Assembly: GCA_052148715.1 (NCBI GenBank)
Contig: JBKQHQ010000055.1
Location: 27,657-91,656 of the forward strand
Direction: 5' to 3'
DNA from: JBKQHQ01 sp052148715
GTDB lineage: Bacteria > Pseudomonadota > Alphaproteobacteria > Rhizobiales > Xanthobacteraceae
DNA length: 64,000 nt
Shown here: piece by piece, positions 54,833 to 63,082 of the stretch
Position numbering within the stretch: the first letter of the stretch is position 1
Layout: each line of letters opens with the position of its first letter
Position numbers and translations under genes: made by a program
Notes under the pieces: model-generated
Databases searched by the model: none
Told to the model about the DNA's origin: nothing
Seen by the model: the letters and a program-made list of their open reading frames with translations, nothing else

Positions 54833-56679
54833 ACGACTTCGTCGTCCGGTTCGCCAACGTCAACGGATCGGGCTCGGCGAGCGCCAACGAGCTGTTTGCT
54901 CGCGCGGTGATGCGCATGGGCGTCCCGGTGGCACCGCGCAACATCTTTCCCTCCAACATCCAGGGCCTGCCGACCTGGTACGAAGTGCGTATCTCCGAGG
55001 CCGGCCATCTCGGGGCGCGCGGCGGTGTCGATCTGATGGTCGCAATGAATCCGCAGACCTGGGACAAGGACGTGGCCTCGATCGAGCCCGGGGGATACCT
55101 GTTCTACGACTCGACGAAGCCCATGCCGCTGTCGAAGTTCCGTAGCGACATCACGGTCATCGGCATTCCGCTCACGGCTATCTGCAATCGCGAATATACC
55201 GATCCGCGCCAGCGTCAGCTTTTCAAGAACATCATCTATCTCGGCGCGCTGTCCGCGCTCCTCGACATGGATATCAAGGAGATCGAAAGACTGATCGGCG
55301 ACCAGTTCAAGAGCAAGGACAAGCTGATCGCGCCCAACATGCATGCGCTGCAGCTCGGCCGCGATTACACGCTCGCCAATGTCGCCTGCCCGATCGGTGT
55401 GAGGCTGCGCCGCGCCGATGCGGTCGGCGACCGGATCTTCATCGAAGGGAATTCGGCGGCGGCTTTGGGCGCGGTCTATGGCGGCGCCACTGTGTGCGCC
55501 TGGTATCCGATCACGCCGTCGTCCTCGCTTGCCGACGCCTTCACTCGCCATTGCGCAAGGTTGCGCGCCGATCCGGCGACGAAGAAGAGCAAATACGCCA
55601 TCGTTCAAGCCGAGGACGAGCTCGCCTCGATCGGCATGGTGATCGGCGCCGGGTGGAACGGCGCGCGCGCCTTCACGGCGACCTCGGGACCCGGCATCTC
55701 GCTCATGCAGGAATTTTTGGGCCTCGCCTATTTCGCCGAGATCCCGGCGGTGATCTTTGATGTGCAGCGCGCCGGCCCTTCGACCGGCATGCCGACCCGC
55801 ACCCAGCAATGCGACATCACTTCCTGTGCCTACGCCTCGCACGGCGACACGAAGCACGTGCTGCTGTTTCCCGAGGATCCGGCCGAAGCGTTCGAGTTCG
55901 GCGCGCAAGCCTTCGATCTCGCCGACCGGCTGCAGACCCCGATCTTCGTCATGCTCGACCTCGACATCGGCATGAATCACCGGCTGTGTCGCGCGCTGAA
56001 GTGGGACGACACGCGCCGTTACGACCGCGGCAAGGTTATGACTGCTGCTGAGCTCGAAGCCGGCAAGGATTTCGGCCGCTATCTCGACGTGGACGGCGAC
56101 GGCATTCCCTACCGCACCTATCCGGGCACGCATCCGAGCAAAGGCTCGTTCTTTACCCGCGGCACCTCGCGCGACCGCTACGCACGCTACACCGAAGAAG
56201 GCGGGCCCTACGCGGACAACATGCAGCGCCTCCTGCGCAAGTTCGAGACCGCCAAGGATTTGGTGCCGCGTCCCATCCGTCGCAATGCGGACAGACCGAG
56301 CAAGGCCGGCGTGCTCTATTTCGGATCGACGGCTCCCGCGATGGACGAGGCGATCGGGATGCTGGAGGCGCGCGGCCTCTCCCTCGACATGCTGCGCGTG
56401 CGCGCCTTTCCGTTCCACAAGGACGTTCCCGATTTCATCGCCGAGCACGAATTCGTGTTCGTGGTCGAGCAGAACCGCGACGCGCAACTGCGCATGCTGA
56501 TCGTCAACGAATGCGGCGTCGATCCGGCGCGCTTGATGCCGATCCTGCACTTCGACGGGACGCCGATCACCGCTCGCTTCATCGCGCATGCCATCGGCGA
56601 CGAACTCGACTCGCGCAAGGTCACTCCGCTGCGCAAGGCCATGTCGTCGCAATCGCAGCCCTCGTTCCGCGACCGGTAG
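54814..56679 (+). CDS. korA: 2-oxoacid:ferredoxin oxidoreductase, fused gamma-alpha subunit
   Basis: A 621-residue fusion. Residues ~1-185 are the gamma (CoA-side) domain opening with GSGSASANELFARAVMRMG; ~200-400 are the ThDP pyrimidine domain (FIEGNSAAALGAVYGGATVC, WYPITPSSSLADAF); ~480-610 are domain II (RNADRPSKAGVLYFGSTAPA). It decarboxylates a 2-oxoacid such as 2-oxoglutarate to acyl-CoA with ferredoxin reduction, together with the beta subunit. The start is within the end of the flavoprotein gene. Confidence 0.9.
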   Translation: MPLQSVNDFVVRFANVNGSGSASANELFARAVMRMGVPVAPRNIFPSNIQGLPTWYEVRISEAGHLGARGGVDLMVAMNPQTWDKDVASIEPGGYLFYDSTKPMPLSKFRSDITVIGIPLTAICNREYTDPRQRQLFKNIIYLGALSALLDMDIKEIERLIGDQFKSKDKLIAPNMHALQLGRDYTLANVACPIGVRLRRADAVGDRIFIEGNSAAALGAVYGGATVCAWYPITPSSSLADAFTRHCARLRADPATKKSKYAIVQAEDELASIGMVIGAGWNGARAFTATSGPGISLMQEFLGLAYFAEIPAVIFDVQRAGPSTGMPTRTQQCDITSCAYASHGDTKHVLLFPEDPAEAFEFGAQAFDLADRLQTPIFVMLDLDIGMNHRLCRALKWDDTRRYDRGKVMTAAELEAGKDFGRYLDVDGDGIPYRTYPGTHPSKGSFFTRGTSRDRYARYTEEGGPYADNMQRLLRKFETAKDLVPRPIRRNADRPSKAGVLYFGSTAPAMDEAIGMLEARGLSLDMLRVRAFPFHKDVPDFIAEHEFVFVVEQNRDAQLRMLIVNECGVDPARLMPILHFDGTPITARFIAHAIGDELDSRKVTPLRKAMSSQSQPSFRDR

Positions 56680-56716
56680 GCGGTCTCGGAATGCCATCGA
56701 TTAGTTGGATACGGTT

Positions 56717-57772
56717 ATGACCTATCTCGCCAAGCCCAAATTCCATCATCCGGCGCTGCCGAAGAACACACTCGGCTATACCCACCGCGATTATGAAGGT
56801 TCGGTTTCGACGCTGTGCGCCGGCTGCGGCCACGATTCGATCTCGGCGGCCATCATCGAGGCCTGCTTCGAGCTGTCGATCGAGCCGCACCGCGTCGCCA
56901 AGCTCTCCGGCATCGGCTGCTCGTCGAAGACGCCGACCTATTTCCTCGGCAACTCGCACGGCTTCAATTCGGTGCACGGGCGCATGCCCTCGGTGCTGAC
57001 CGGGGCGAACCTGGCTAATCGCGAGCTCATCTACCTCGGCGTCTCCGGCGACGGCGACAGCGCTTCGATCGGGCTTGGCCAATTCGCGCACGCGCTGCGG
57101 CGCGGCGTCAACATGGTCTACATCGTCGAGAACAACGGCGTGTATGGCCTGACCAAAGGCCAGTTCTCAGCCACCGCCGACCGCGGCTCGAAGTCGAAGC
57201 GCGGGGTCATTAACAGCGACAACGCCATCGATCTCGTCGCCATGGCGCTCCAGCTCGGCTCGACCTTCGTGGCGCGCTCGTTCTCCGGCGACAAGACGCA
57301 GCTCGTGCCGATCATCAAGGCGGCAATCGAGCATGAGGGCGCCGCCTTCATCGACGTGATCTCGCCTTGCGTCGCTTTCAACAATCACGCCGGCTCGACC
57401 AAGAGCTTTGACTATGTGCGCGAGCACAATGAGGCCGTGAACCGGCTCGATTTCATCACCGGCCGCGCGCCGATCACAGTCGACTACCAACCAGGTTCGG
57501 TTGAGCTCGTCGAGCAGCACGACGGCACAACGCTCGCGCTGCGCAAGCTCGCCGCCGAATACGACGTGCACGACCGCAATGCCGCCATGACCTTCCTGCA
57601 ACATCACGCCTCGCGTGGCCAGATCGTCACCGGCGTGCTCTATATCGAGCGCGAAGCCGACGACCTACATAAGCACCTCAACACCGTCGAGGCGCCGCTC
57701 AATGCGCTCGCCGAGAAGGAGCTTTGCCCGGGCTCGACGGCGCTCGAGAAGATCAACGCCAGCTTACGTTGA
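56717..57772 (+). CDS. korB: 2-oxoacid:ferredoxin oxidoreductase, beta subunit
   Basis: A 351-residue subunit. GDGDSASIGLGQFAHALRRG with NNGVYGLTKGQ is the ThDP diphosphate/Mg site. Cysteines in STLCAGCGHDS, SGIGCSSKTP and VISPCVAFNNH supply a 4Fe-4S cluster as in KorB. HGRMPSVLTGANLANRE supports a 2-oxoglutarate-type enzyme. It lies 37 bases after korA. An upstream TTG at 56705 is the alternative start. Confidence 0.9.
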   Translation: MTYLAKPKFHHPALPKNTLGYTHRDYEGSVSTLCAGCGHDSISAAIIEACFELSIEPHRVAKLSGIGCSSKTPTYFLGNSHGFNSVHGRMPSVLTGANLANRELIYLGVSGDGDSASIGLGQFAHALRRGVNMVYIVENNGVYGLTKGQFSATADRGSKSKRGVINSDNAIDLVAMALQLGSTFVARSFSGDKTQLVPIIKAAIEHEGAAFIDVISPCVAFNNHAGSTKSFDYVREHNEAVNRLDFITGRAPITVDYQPGSVELVEQHDGTTLALRKLAAEYDVHDRNAAMTFLQHHASRGQIVTGVLYIEREADDLHKHLNTVEAPLNALAEKELCPGSTALEKINASLR

Positions 57773-57965
57773 GCAGGAAATCAGCGAGCGGCCCTCGGGG
57801 GCAACGGCGGCTTCGCCTTCCTGATTGCTGAACGCCGGGCTTTGACCTCAGCAAAGCTGCGCAACGAAATAGCGGAGTAGGCATACATGTGCGGAGCACT
57901 GTGATCATGACGCTCCTCGCACCTTAGCTCGAACTCGAAGGCCAAAGCCTCCAAACAAAGACGAT

Positions 57966-58133
57966 CTACTCTTCGCCGATGTCGGGAAGCTTGCCTTTGT
58001 CCAGTTCGGCAGCCCGTTCCTGATACTCTTTCGCCAGGAGCATAAGTCTAGCACTCACGGGCTGGTCTGTCGCTTCGCGCGCTTGCTTGATACAAATACG
58101 GGCTAGATTTACCAAGTCGTCGTAGGACTGCAT
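57966..58133 (-). CDS. 55-residue hypothetical protein
   Basis: From the ATG at 58133 the frame reads MQSYDDLVNLARICIKQARE, continues through a helix with LMLLAKEYQERAAELDKG, and stops at 57966. GAGGAGG lies five bases before the ATG, one of the best ribosome-binding sites in the window. The helical, charged make-up resembles tiny Rhizobiales proteins of unknown function. No function is proposed. Confidence 0.65.
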   Translation of the reverse strand: MQSYDDLVNLARICIKQAREATDQPVSARLMLLAKEYQERAAELDKGKLPDIGEE

Positions 58134-58298
58134 GGTGCCTCCTCGTCACCATGCCATCTTCTGTCTTTTCAGCGGATGGGCATTGATCTAGCACAAATAT
58201 CGGACGAGATTGCAGCCGGGCGATGTGGCCAAACGCGGCGCGGCAGATCGCAGAGCCTGATTGGAGTATTTGCCCGGCCGCAACGCTCGACACGGACC

Positions 58299-59207
58299 TC
58301 AGAGCCCCCTCCCCACCCGGAAGCCGACGCTGGCGAGCCGGTCGGCGGAAATGTCCCTGAAGCGAATCGCCGAGCGAAGGTCCCGCGGAACGTTGCCCCA
58401 GGAACCGCCGCGAAGCACTCGGCGACTGCAGTCCCCGGATACCCAGGCCGAACCGTCGGTGGGCGCTCCTGCGTAGTTGTTGTGCCAGCAATCCTCCACC
58501 CAGTCGTAGACGTTGCCATGCACTTGGTAGAGGCCCCAAGGATTCGGCTGGAATGAATCGACCGGAACCGTCTTTTGCCGATATTCGCCTATCGGACCAC
58601 CGGCATAGGGCGTACGCCCGTCGCCGTTGGCCTGGGTCACTGACATCGACGCGCCCCACCAAAACGGTGCGGTTGTACCTGCTCGCGTCACGTACTCCCG
58701 CTCCGCCTCGCTCAGCAAACGGTATGCCTTGCCCGTTTTTCTTGAAAGCCAAGCCACGTAAGCCTTGGCATCGTCCCACGACACGTTGATCACCGGCTGG
58801 CGGCCGCGGCCCCAGTAGTCCGTTGGCTTGTAACCATTGCAGCCGCCGTCGGCCACGCACGCGTCCCACTCGTCGAAAGTCACCGCAAACCGGCCTACCG
58901 CGAACGGACTCGATATCGTCACCGAGTGCTGCGGGCTTTCATCGCTGATGCGACCCTCCTCACTCGCCGGCGAGCCCATCGCGAAGCTGCCCGGCGGAAC
59001 CACCACCATCTCCGGGCACTTGGCGCAGTCCTTAAAGACGTCCCCCCGCTTCGCCGTCTGGGCGAAGACTACCGGGCTCCAAAAGCCCAATACGAACGCG
59101 CAAGCGAAAGCCGCCAAGGGGAACGAGCCGCGTCGAGCGCCACGAGCAGAATCATACCGGCGGCGCATGATTGCGTCGGCCAGATCGGATCGAAATTTCG
59201 TCAACAT
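58299..59207 (-). CDS. exported SUMF1/FGE-fold protein without the FGE cysteines
   Basis: A 302-residue protein: an N-terminal leader with one hydrophobic segment ending VVFAQ, a CAKCPEMVVVPPGSFAMGSP opening, and the SUMF1 marks PVINVSWDDAKAYVAWLS, YRLLSEAEREYVTRAG, NPWGLYQVHGNVYDWVEDCW and VLRGGSWGN near the end. In true formylglycine-generating enzymes a Cys pair follows the RGGS motif; here the place reads WGNVPRDLRSAIRF with none. It is therefore a non-FGE member, role unknown (other members modify or bind ergothioneine, cofactors or sugars). No sulfatase is adjacent. Confidence 0.85.
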   Translation of the reverse strand: MLTKFRSDLADAIMRRRYDSARGARRGSFPLAAFACAFVLGFWSPVVFAQTAKRGDVFKDCAKCPEMVVVPPGSFAMGSPASEEGRISDESPQHSVTISSPFAVGRFAVTFDEWDACVADGGCNGYKPTDYWGRGRQPVINVSWDDAKAYVAWLSRKTGKAYRLLSEAEREYVTRAGTTAPFWWGASMSVTQANGDGRTPYAGGPIGEYRQKTVPVDSFQPNPWGLYQVHGNVYDWVEDCWHNNYAGAPTDGSAWVSGDCSRRVLRGGSWGNVPRDLRSAIRFRDISADRLASVGFRVGRGL

Positions 59208-59364
59208 TCCCCTTCGCTCCGTGCCACCCTATCGCACCTCAATATCGCACACCTCGTTATAGCTTGCTTGTCGGGCAGACCGGCCGGCGACCGTGAGATT
59301 GCGCGGCACTTTGTCGAGGATGTACTAGATTGCATCAGTTTCACGTCGATTCGGAGGCCAATAT

Positions 59365-59580
59365 ATGCGCATGCACGTCACCTTCATCGTCGCATCGATC
59401 GTTTTGGCGCTCGTAAGCATTGCCAGGCCCGCGGCTGCGGACACAAACATCAATGTCCAGAATTACCCCGCCAAGTGCAAGGCGGCGTCCTTCGCGCGCC
59501 GCGGACCGGGCGTCATGTCGACCGCCATGCGCAACGCCGAGATTCAAAGGTGCATCAAGAACAGGGGTGTTCTTGACTGA
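59365..59580 (+). CDS. small secreted protein of unknown function
   Basis: A 71-residue frame with a signal peptide (MRMHVTFIVASIVLALVSIA, cleavage after AAA-D). The mature part of ~46 residues has two Cys (YPAKCKAASF and IQRCIKNRG) that could form one disulfide. GGAGG lies nine bases before the ATG. It is divergent from the SUMF1-fold gene. No family was recognised. Confidence 0.62.
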   Translation: MRMHVTFIVASIVLALVSIARPAAADTNINVQNYPAKCKAASFARRGPGVMSTAMRNAEIQRCIKNRGVLD

Positions 59581-60281
59581 ATCTCGTCTTGGACGCCCAC
59601 CAAGCAGGCACGGCACTTAGCATCTATCTCGACCGCAGCGGTCTTTTTTCCTGACGGGGCCTGATCATACCTTGGCGCTGCATTCAACCGCCGGAACCTC
59701 AAGATCGATGATAGTGGTCAACCGTGGGCGAGATCCGCTGTCGGAACCGCTCGGTGGGCCTGACGCTCCGAACGTTTAGACGGCACGGAGATTTGTCGAG
59801 TCGAGCCGATGGCCCGATTCGAGGCGCCGGCCGTCTCCATCATCAAGGACCGCGGCCACCCTGCTTGCATCCGCGAGCGGCTGTCAGATTTGGCATCACC
59901 TGGGATTCAGATCGGCACCGATCAGGACGCCGGTCACTTTCAATGTCTGGCGCAGACTCTGAACGTGGGTGCCAGTTTGCACGTCGGTGCCCGCTCGCAA
60001 GCTTGGGCCAACGTCGCGATGCCGCGGGGCAGGCAAATGTTGCCTGCCGAAAAGGGCCGGTGGCGGCAGAAACCTCCCTCGAGACCACGCCGCGGACAAA
60101 CTTCACGCGGCAAGAGGCGGACAATACGTGGAATTCGCTGAACTATTTTTCTGGCCCGGCGTGGCACGCTGTTTGCTTAACCTGTTTCTTGAAATGCATA
60201 GCGTGGTATCCGCAAGTCCAGCGGTGACGACGCGATGTGCCGCCGCCAAGCGTAGCCTGAAAACGCAGGAGGAGATATGCG
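59581..60281. other. 700-base region upstream of the EF-hand gene
   Basis: Several overlapping open frames cross this stretch, but they lack ribosome-binding sites and show no domains. The only firm signal is the sigma-54 promoter at 60162-60177. Activators of sigma-54 normally bind 80-200 bases upstream; I found no clear NifA-type TGT-N10-ACA site. Confidence 0.45.
60162..60177 (+). promoter_or_regulatory. sigma-54 (-24/-12) promoter of the EF-hand gene
   Basis: TGGCAC-GCTGT-TTGCT matches the RpoN consensus TGGCAC-N5-TTGC(A/T) at every fixed position. The start of transcription would fall near 60188, giving a leader of about 94 bases before the ATG at 60282. Confidence 0.82.
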
Positions 60282-61598
60282 ATGAGTGGCCTAAGTGGAA
60301 TTGGTCCCGGCGGGTACAACCCGTATGCCCTCCAGCAATATCAACAAAACCTGTTCAACCAAATCGATACCAACGGCGACGGATCGATCACGCAGGCGGA
60401 GCTCGAGCAGGCGGTAACGGCGGACGGCGGCACCAAGCAGGCAGCCGACGCGCTCTTTTCACAGCTCGACCCCAACAACACCGGCAGCGTGAGCGAGCAA
60501 CAATTCGCCCAAGCTTTTCCGGGTCCATCCTTCAGCGATCAAACACAAGCCCAGCTGATCGGCTATCAGGCACAAGGTTGGCCCGGCCCCGGAACCACCG
60601 GTCCCGGCGGAGGGCTCGCGCAGAGTTTGTTCTCGCAGATCGACACCAACGGCGACGGATCGATCACGCAGTCGGAGCTCGAGCAGGCCGTCACGGCGGC
60701 CGGCGGCACCACCCAGGCGGCCGATGCGCTCTATGCGAAGCTCGACCCCAACAACACCGGCAGCGTGAGCGAGCAGCAATTCGCCCAAGGCCTGTCTCAG
60801 ATCCTGCCGCACCATCACGGCCATCATCATGGGGGCGGAGCGGAGGCGGCGGATTCGACCAATAGCAATACTGCCGACGGTGCGTTGGCTTCGCTGTTCG
60901 ATGCGGATAGCGGCAGCAGCGCGGCCGGGAGCTCGCCTACCCAAATCGCTCAGAACATTTTCTCGCAGATCGACACCAATGGCACCGGATCGATCACGCA
61001 GACCGAGTTGGAGCAGGCGGTCACGGCGGCTGGCGGCACGACCCAGGGAGCAGATGCCCTTTACGCGCAGCTCGACCCCAACAACACCGGCAGCGTGACC
61101 GAGCAGCAATTCGTCCAGGCTCTGCAGCCGCCCTCCGCATCCGGCACCACCGCCCAGGACGCAGTGCTCGCACTGCTTGATTCCGTGACGCAGAGCACGG
61201 CCAATCCGTCCTCGGCGTCCGCCAGCACCACTGCCGTCAGCTCGACCACGCCGTCGAGCAGCGGAAACACGGCGCAAGACGCGATCGCGGCACTGCTGCA
61301 AAACTTCAACGGCTCCGAGAGCAATGCCTTCGGCAGTGGAAACTCGGCACAGGACGCATTCCTCGCGCTCCTGAGCAATAGCGGAATTTCCGGCCTCAAC
61401 GCGTCCGGCAATACCGCGCAAGACGCCGTGCTCGCATTGCTGCAAGCCAACAGCACATCATCGAACAGTTCCGGCAGCACATCGGGGAGCGGCGCCGCAA
61501 CCAGCCCCGATATTGCGGCGGCCATCTCGCTCTACCAGGCCCAATTCAATCAGCAGCTCTTCGGCGGCCTGTTCGGAGCAGGCGGCGCCGGAGTCTAG
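60282..61598 (+). CDS. six-EF-hand repeat protein, calsymin-like
   Basis: A 438-residue acidic, low-complexity protein with no signal peptide. Three tandem EF-hand pairs: loops at residues 29-40 and 63-74, 121-132 and 155-166, 231-242 and 265-276. Odd loops read DTNGDGSITQ(A/S)E (the fifth has T at place 5); even loops read DPNNTGSV(S/T)EQQ, lacking Asp at 5 and Glu at 12, so binding there should be weak. A His cluster HHHGHHH lies near 180. Four G(N/T)(T/S)AQDA repeats start at 288, 328, 353 and 376. AGGAGG precedes the ATG. The layout recalls calsymin (CasA) of Rhizobium etli, a secreted symbiosis protein. Confidence 0.88.
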   Translation: MSGLSGIGPGGYNPYALQQYQQNLFNQIDTNGDGSITQAELEQAVTADGGTKQAADALFSQLDPNNTGSVSEQQFAQAFPGPSFSDQTQAQLIGYQAQGWPGPGTTGPGGGLAQSLFSQIDTNGDGSITQSELEQAVTAAGGTTQAADALYAKLDPNNTGSVSEQQFAQGLSQILPHHHGHHHGGGAEAADSTNSNTADGALASLFDADSGSSAAGSSPTQIAQNIFSQIDTNGTGSITQTELEQAVTAAGGTTQGADALYAQLDPNNTGSVTEQQFVQALQPPSASGTTAQDAVLALLDSVTQSTANPSSASASTTAVSSTTPSSSGNTAQDAIAALLQNFNGSESNAFGSGNSAQDAFLALLSNSGISGLNASGNTAQDAVLALLQANSTSSNSSGSTSGSGAATSPDIAAAISLYQAQFNQQLFGGLFGAGGAGV

Positions 61599-62035
61599 GT
61601 GAAGACGGTCAGATCAGCGATAGGCCGGTACGCGTCCGCGGCCACTCGTCTTGGGTGGCTGCGGACGACGTGTCACATCAGCGCCACCTGCTGGCGAAGG
61701 TGATCGGCCCGGGGTCGAAAGCGTCGTCGAAATGCTTCGGTGTCACCCTGATGTATCTGAGCGGATGCGTATCACCAGCTGAGCAGATTACCGGCGAATA
61801 CGTGAACGCCCTACAGCAGGCCTTGTCGAAAGCTCGACAGATCAAACGCAACCAATCACGAACGAACGGGCGCAAGGCTTGTCAAAATTGCTGGAGATCA
61901 TTAGTTTCTGAGATAGCCTTGCTCGTTCGGGGCGAGGGGGTCGCAGGTTCAAATCCTGTCACCGCAATCAATACTCCGTAGAAATCAAGCGAGCACATTC
62001 TGGGCAAGCCAAGCCCCACTTGCGACCGTCCTGAC
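61599..62035. other. gap holding an integration scar
   Basis: 437 bases, more AT-rich than its surroundings around 61840-61930, with no believable gene. Its last part carries the tRNA-Pro 3' remnant. A minus-strand frame here would encode a TGFEPATPSPRTS string, a familiar false protein made by translating tRNA 3' ends. Confidence 0.5.
61926..61970 (+). other. tRNA-Pro 3'-half remnant (possible att site)
   Basis: TTCGGGGCGAGGGGGTCGCAG, then GTTCAAATCCTGTCACCGCA and ATCA, follows the anticodon loop (CGG), variable region, T-arm and 3' end of bacterial tRNA-Pro, with the acceptor strand altered (CACCGCA rather than CACCCCG). The matching 5' half is missing. Such 3' halves are left where tyrosine integrases insert elements into tRNA genes. 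Confidence 0.55.
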
Positions 62036-63028
62036 GTGAAAACCGGGCCCACGACGCGCGTGCTGGCGGCCGATGCCGAGGCCATCGAGACGGCGGCGCG
62101 CTGCCTCGCGGCCGGCGGGCTTGTGGCGTTCCCGACCGAGACCGTCTACGGCCTCGGCGCGGATGCGACGAACGGCGCCGCCGTCGCCAGGCTCTATGCC
62201 GCGAAGGGACGGCCGGCATTCAATCCGCTCATCGCCCATGTCGCCGACGTTGACGTGGCACACGGCATCGCGCGCCTCGACGCCGCCGCGGAGCGGTTGG
62301 CGCAGGCCTTTTGGCCGGGCGCGCTCACCCTTGTCCTGCCCAAGGCGGCCGACTGCCCGGTCGCCGAGCTTGCCACCGCCGGTCTCGACACCATCGCCGT
62401 GCGTGTCCCGGCGCATCCGGTCGCGCGCGCGTTGCTCGTCGCCTGCGGCAAGCCTGTGGTCGCACCCTCGGCGAACCGCTCCGGCCATGTTTCGCCGACG
62501 TTGGCTTCGCATGTGCTCGCCGACCTGCGCGGCCGGGTCGATCTCGTCCTCGACGGCGGCGCAACGCCGATCGGCGTTGAATCGACCATCATCGCCTGCC
62601 TCGCCCAGCCGACGCTGATGCGTCCCGGCGGCATAGCCCGCGATCAGATCGAGCGCGTGCTCGGATCTTCGCTCGCCGCTGCCGCAGGTGACGCGGCGCG
62701 CCGTGACGATGCGCCGCTCGCCCCCGGCATGCTCGCCTCGCACTACGCGCCGCGAGCGCGGCTGCGGCTCGAGGCCACACAGGTCGAGGCCGGCGAGGCA
62801 CTGCTCGCCTTCGGCCCGGCCTTGCCGGAGAGTGCTGCGCGCGCCGCCGCCGTGCTCAACCTCTCGCCCGGCGGCGATTTGATCGAGGCGGCCGCCAACC
62901 TGTTTTCGCAGTTGCGTGCGCTCGATGCCGAGAACGTCCATTCGATCGCGGTCATGCCGGTGCCCAACGAGAGCTTGGGCGAGGCGATCAACGACCGCTT
63001 GCGGCGCGCCGCGGCTCCGCGCACATAA
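62036..63028 (+). CDS. tsaC: L-threonylcarbamoyladenylate synthase (Sua5/YrdC family)
   Basis: A 330-residue long-form Sua5. Residues ~10-205 are the YrdC domain (GGLVAFPTETVYGLG, YAAKGRPAFNPL, WPGALTLVLP, APSANRSGHVSPT), and ~215-330 the Sua5 domain after the linker (LAPGMLASHYAP). It makes threonylcarbamoyl-AMP from Thr, bicarbonate and ATP for the t6A37 modification of ANN-decoding tRNAs. The GTG at 62036 gives the expected start. It lies 54 bases before the FAD-oxidoreductase gene. Confidence 0.92.
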   Translation: MKTGPTTRVLAADAEAIETAARCLAAGGLVAFPTETVYGLGADATNGAAVARLYAAKGRPAFNPLIAHVADVDVAHGIARLDAAAERLAQAFWPGALTLVLPKAADCPVAELATAGLDTIAVRVPAHPVARALLVACGKPVVAPSANRSGHVSPTLASHVLADLRGRVDLVLDGGATPIGVESTIIACLAQPTLMRPGGIARDQIERVLGSSLAAAAGDAARRDDAPLAPGMLASHYAPRARLRLEATQVEAGEALLAFGPALPESAARAAAVLNLSPGGDLIEAAANLFSQLRALDAENVHSIAVMPVPNESLGEAINDRLRRAAAPRT

Positions 63029-63082
63029 TACCTCGCCATACCCCCCACCGTCGCAACCGGCAATCCGGAGCCCTTCGACCTC

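Noticed and set aside
54799..56697. 632-codon minus-strand open frame opposite korA
   Set aside because: korA on the plus strand has complete ThDP and gamma-domain motifs; the antisense frame has only low-complexity Arg/Gly/Asp composition.
59724..60227. Overlapping plus- and minus-strand open frames upstream of the EF-hand gene
   Set aside because: No ribosome-binding sites, no domains, and they cross the sigma-54 promoter.
61882..62085. Minus-strand frame with the string TGFEPATPSPRTS
   Set aside because: A known false-protein pattern from translating tRNA 3' ends backwards; here it covers the tRNA-Pro remnant.
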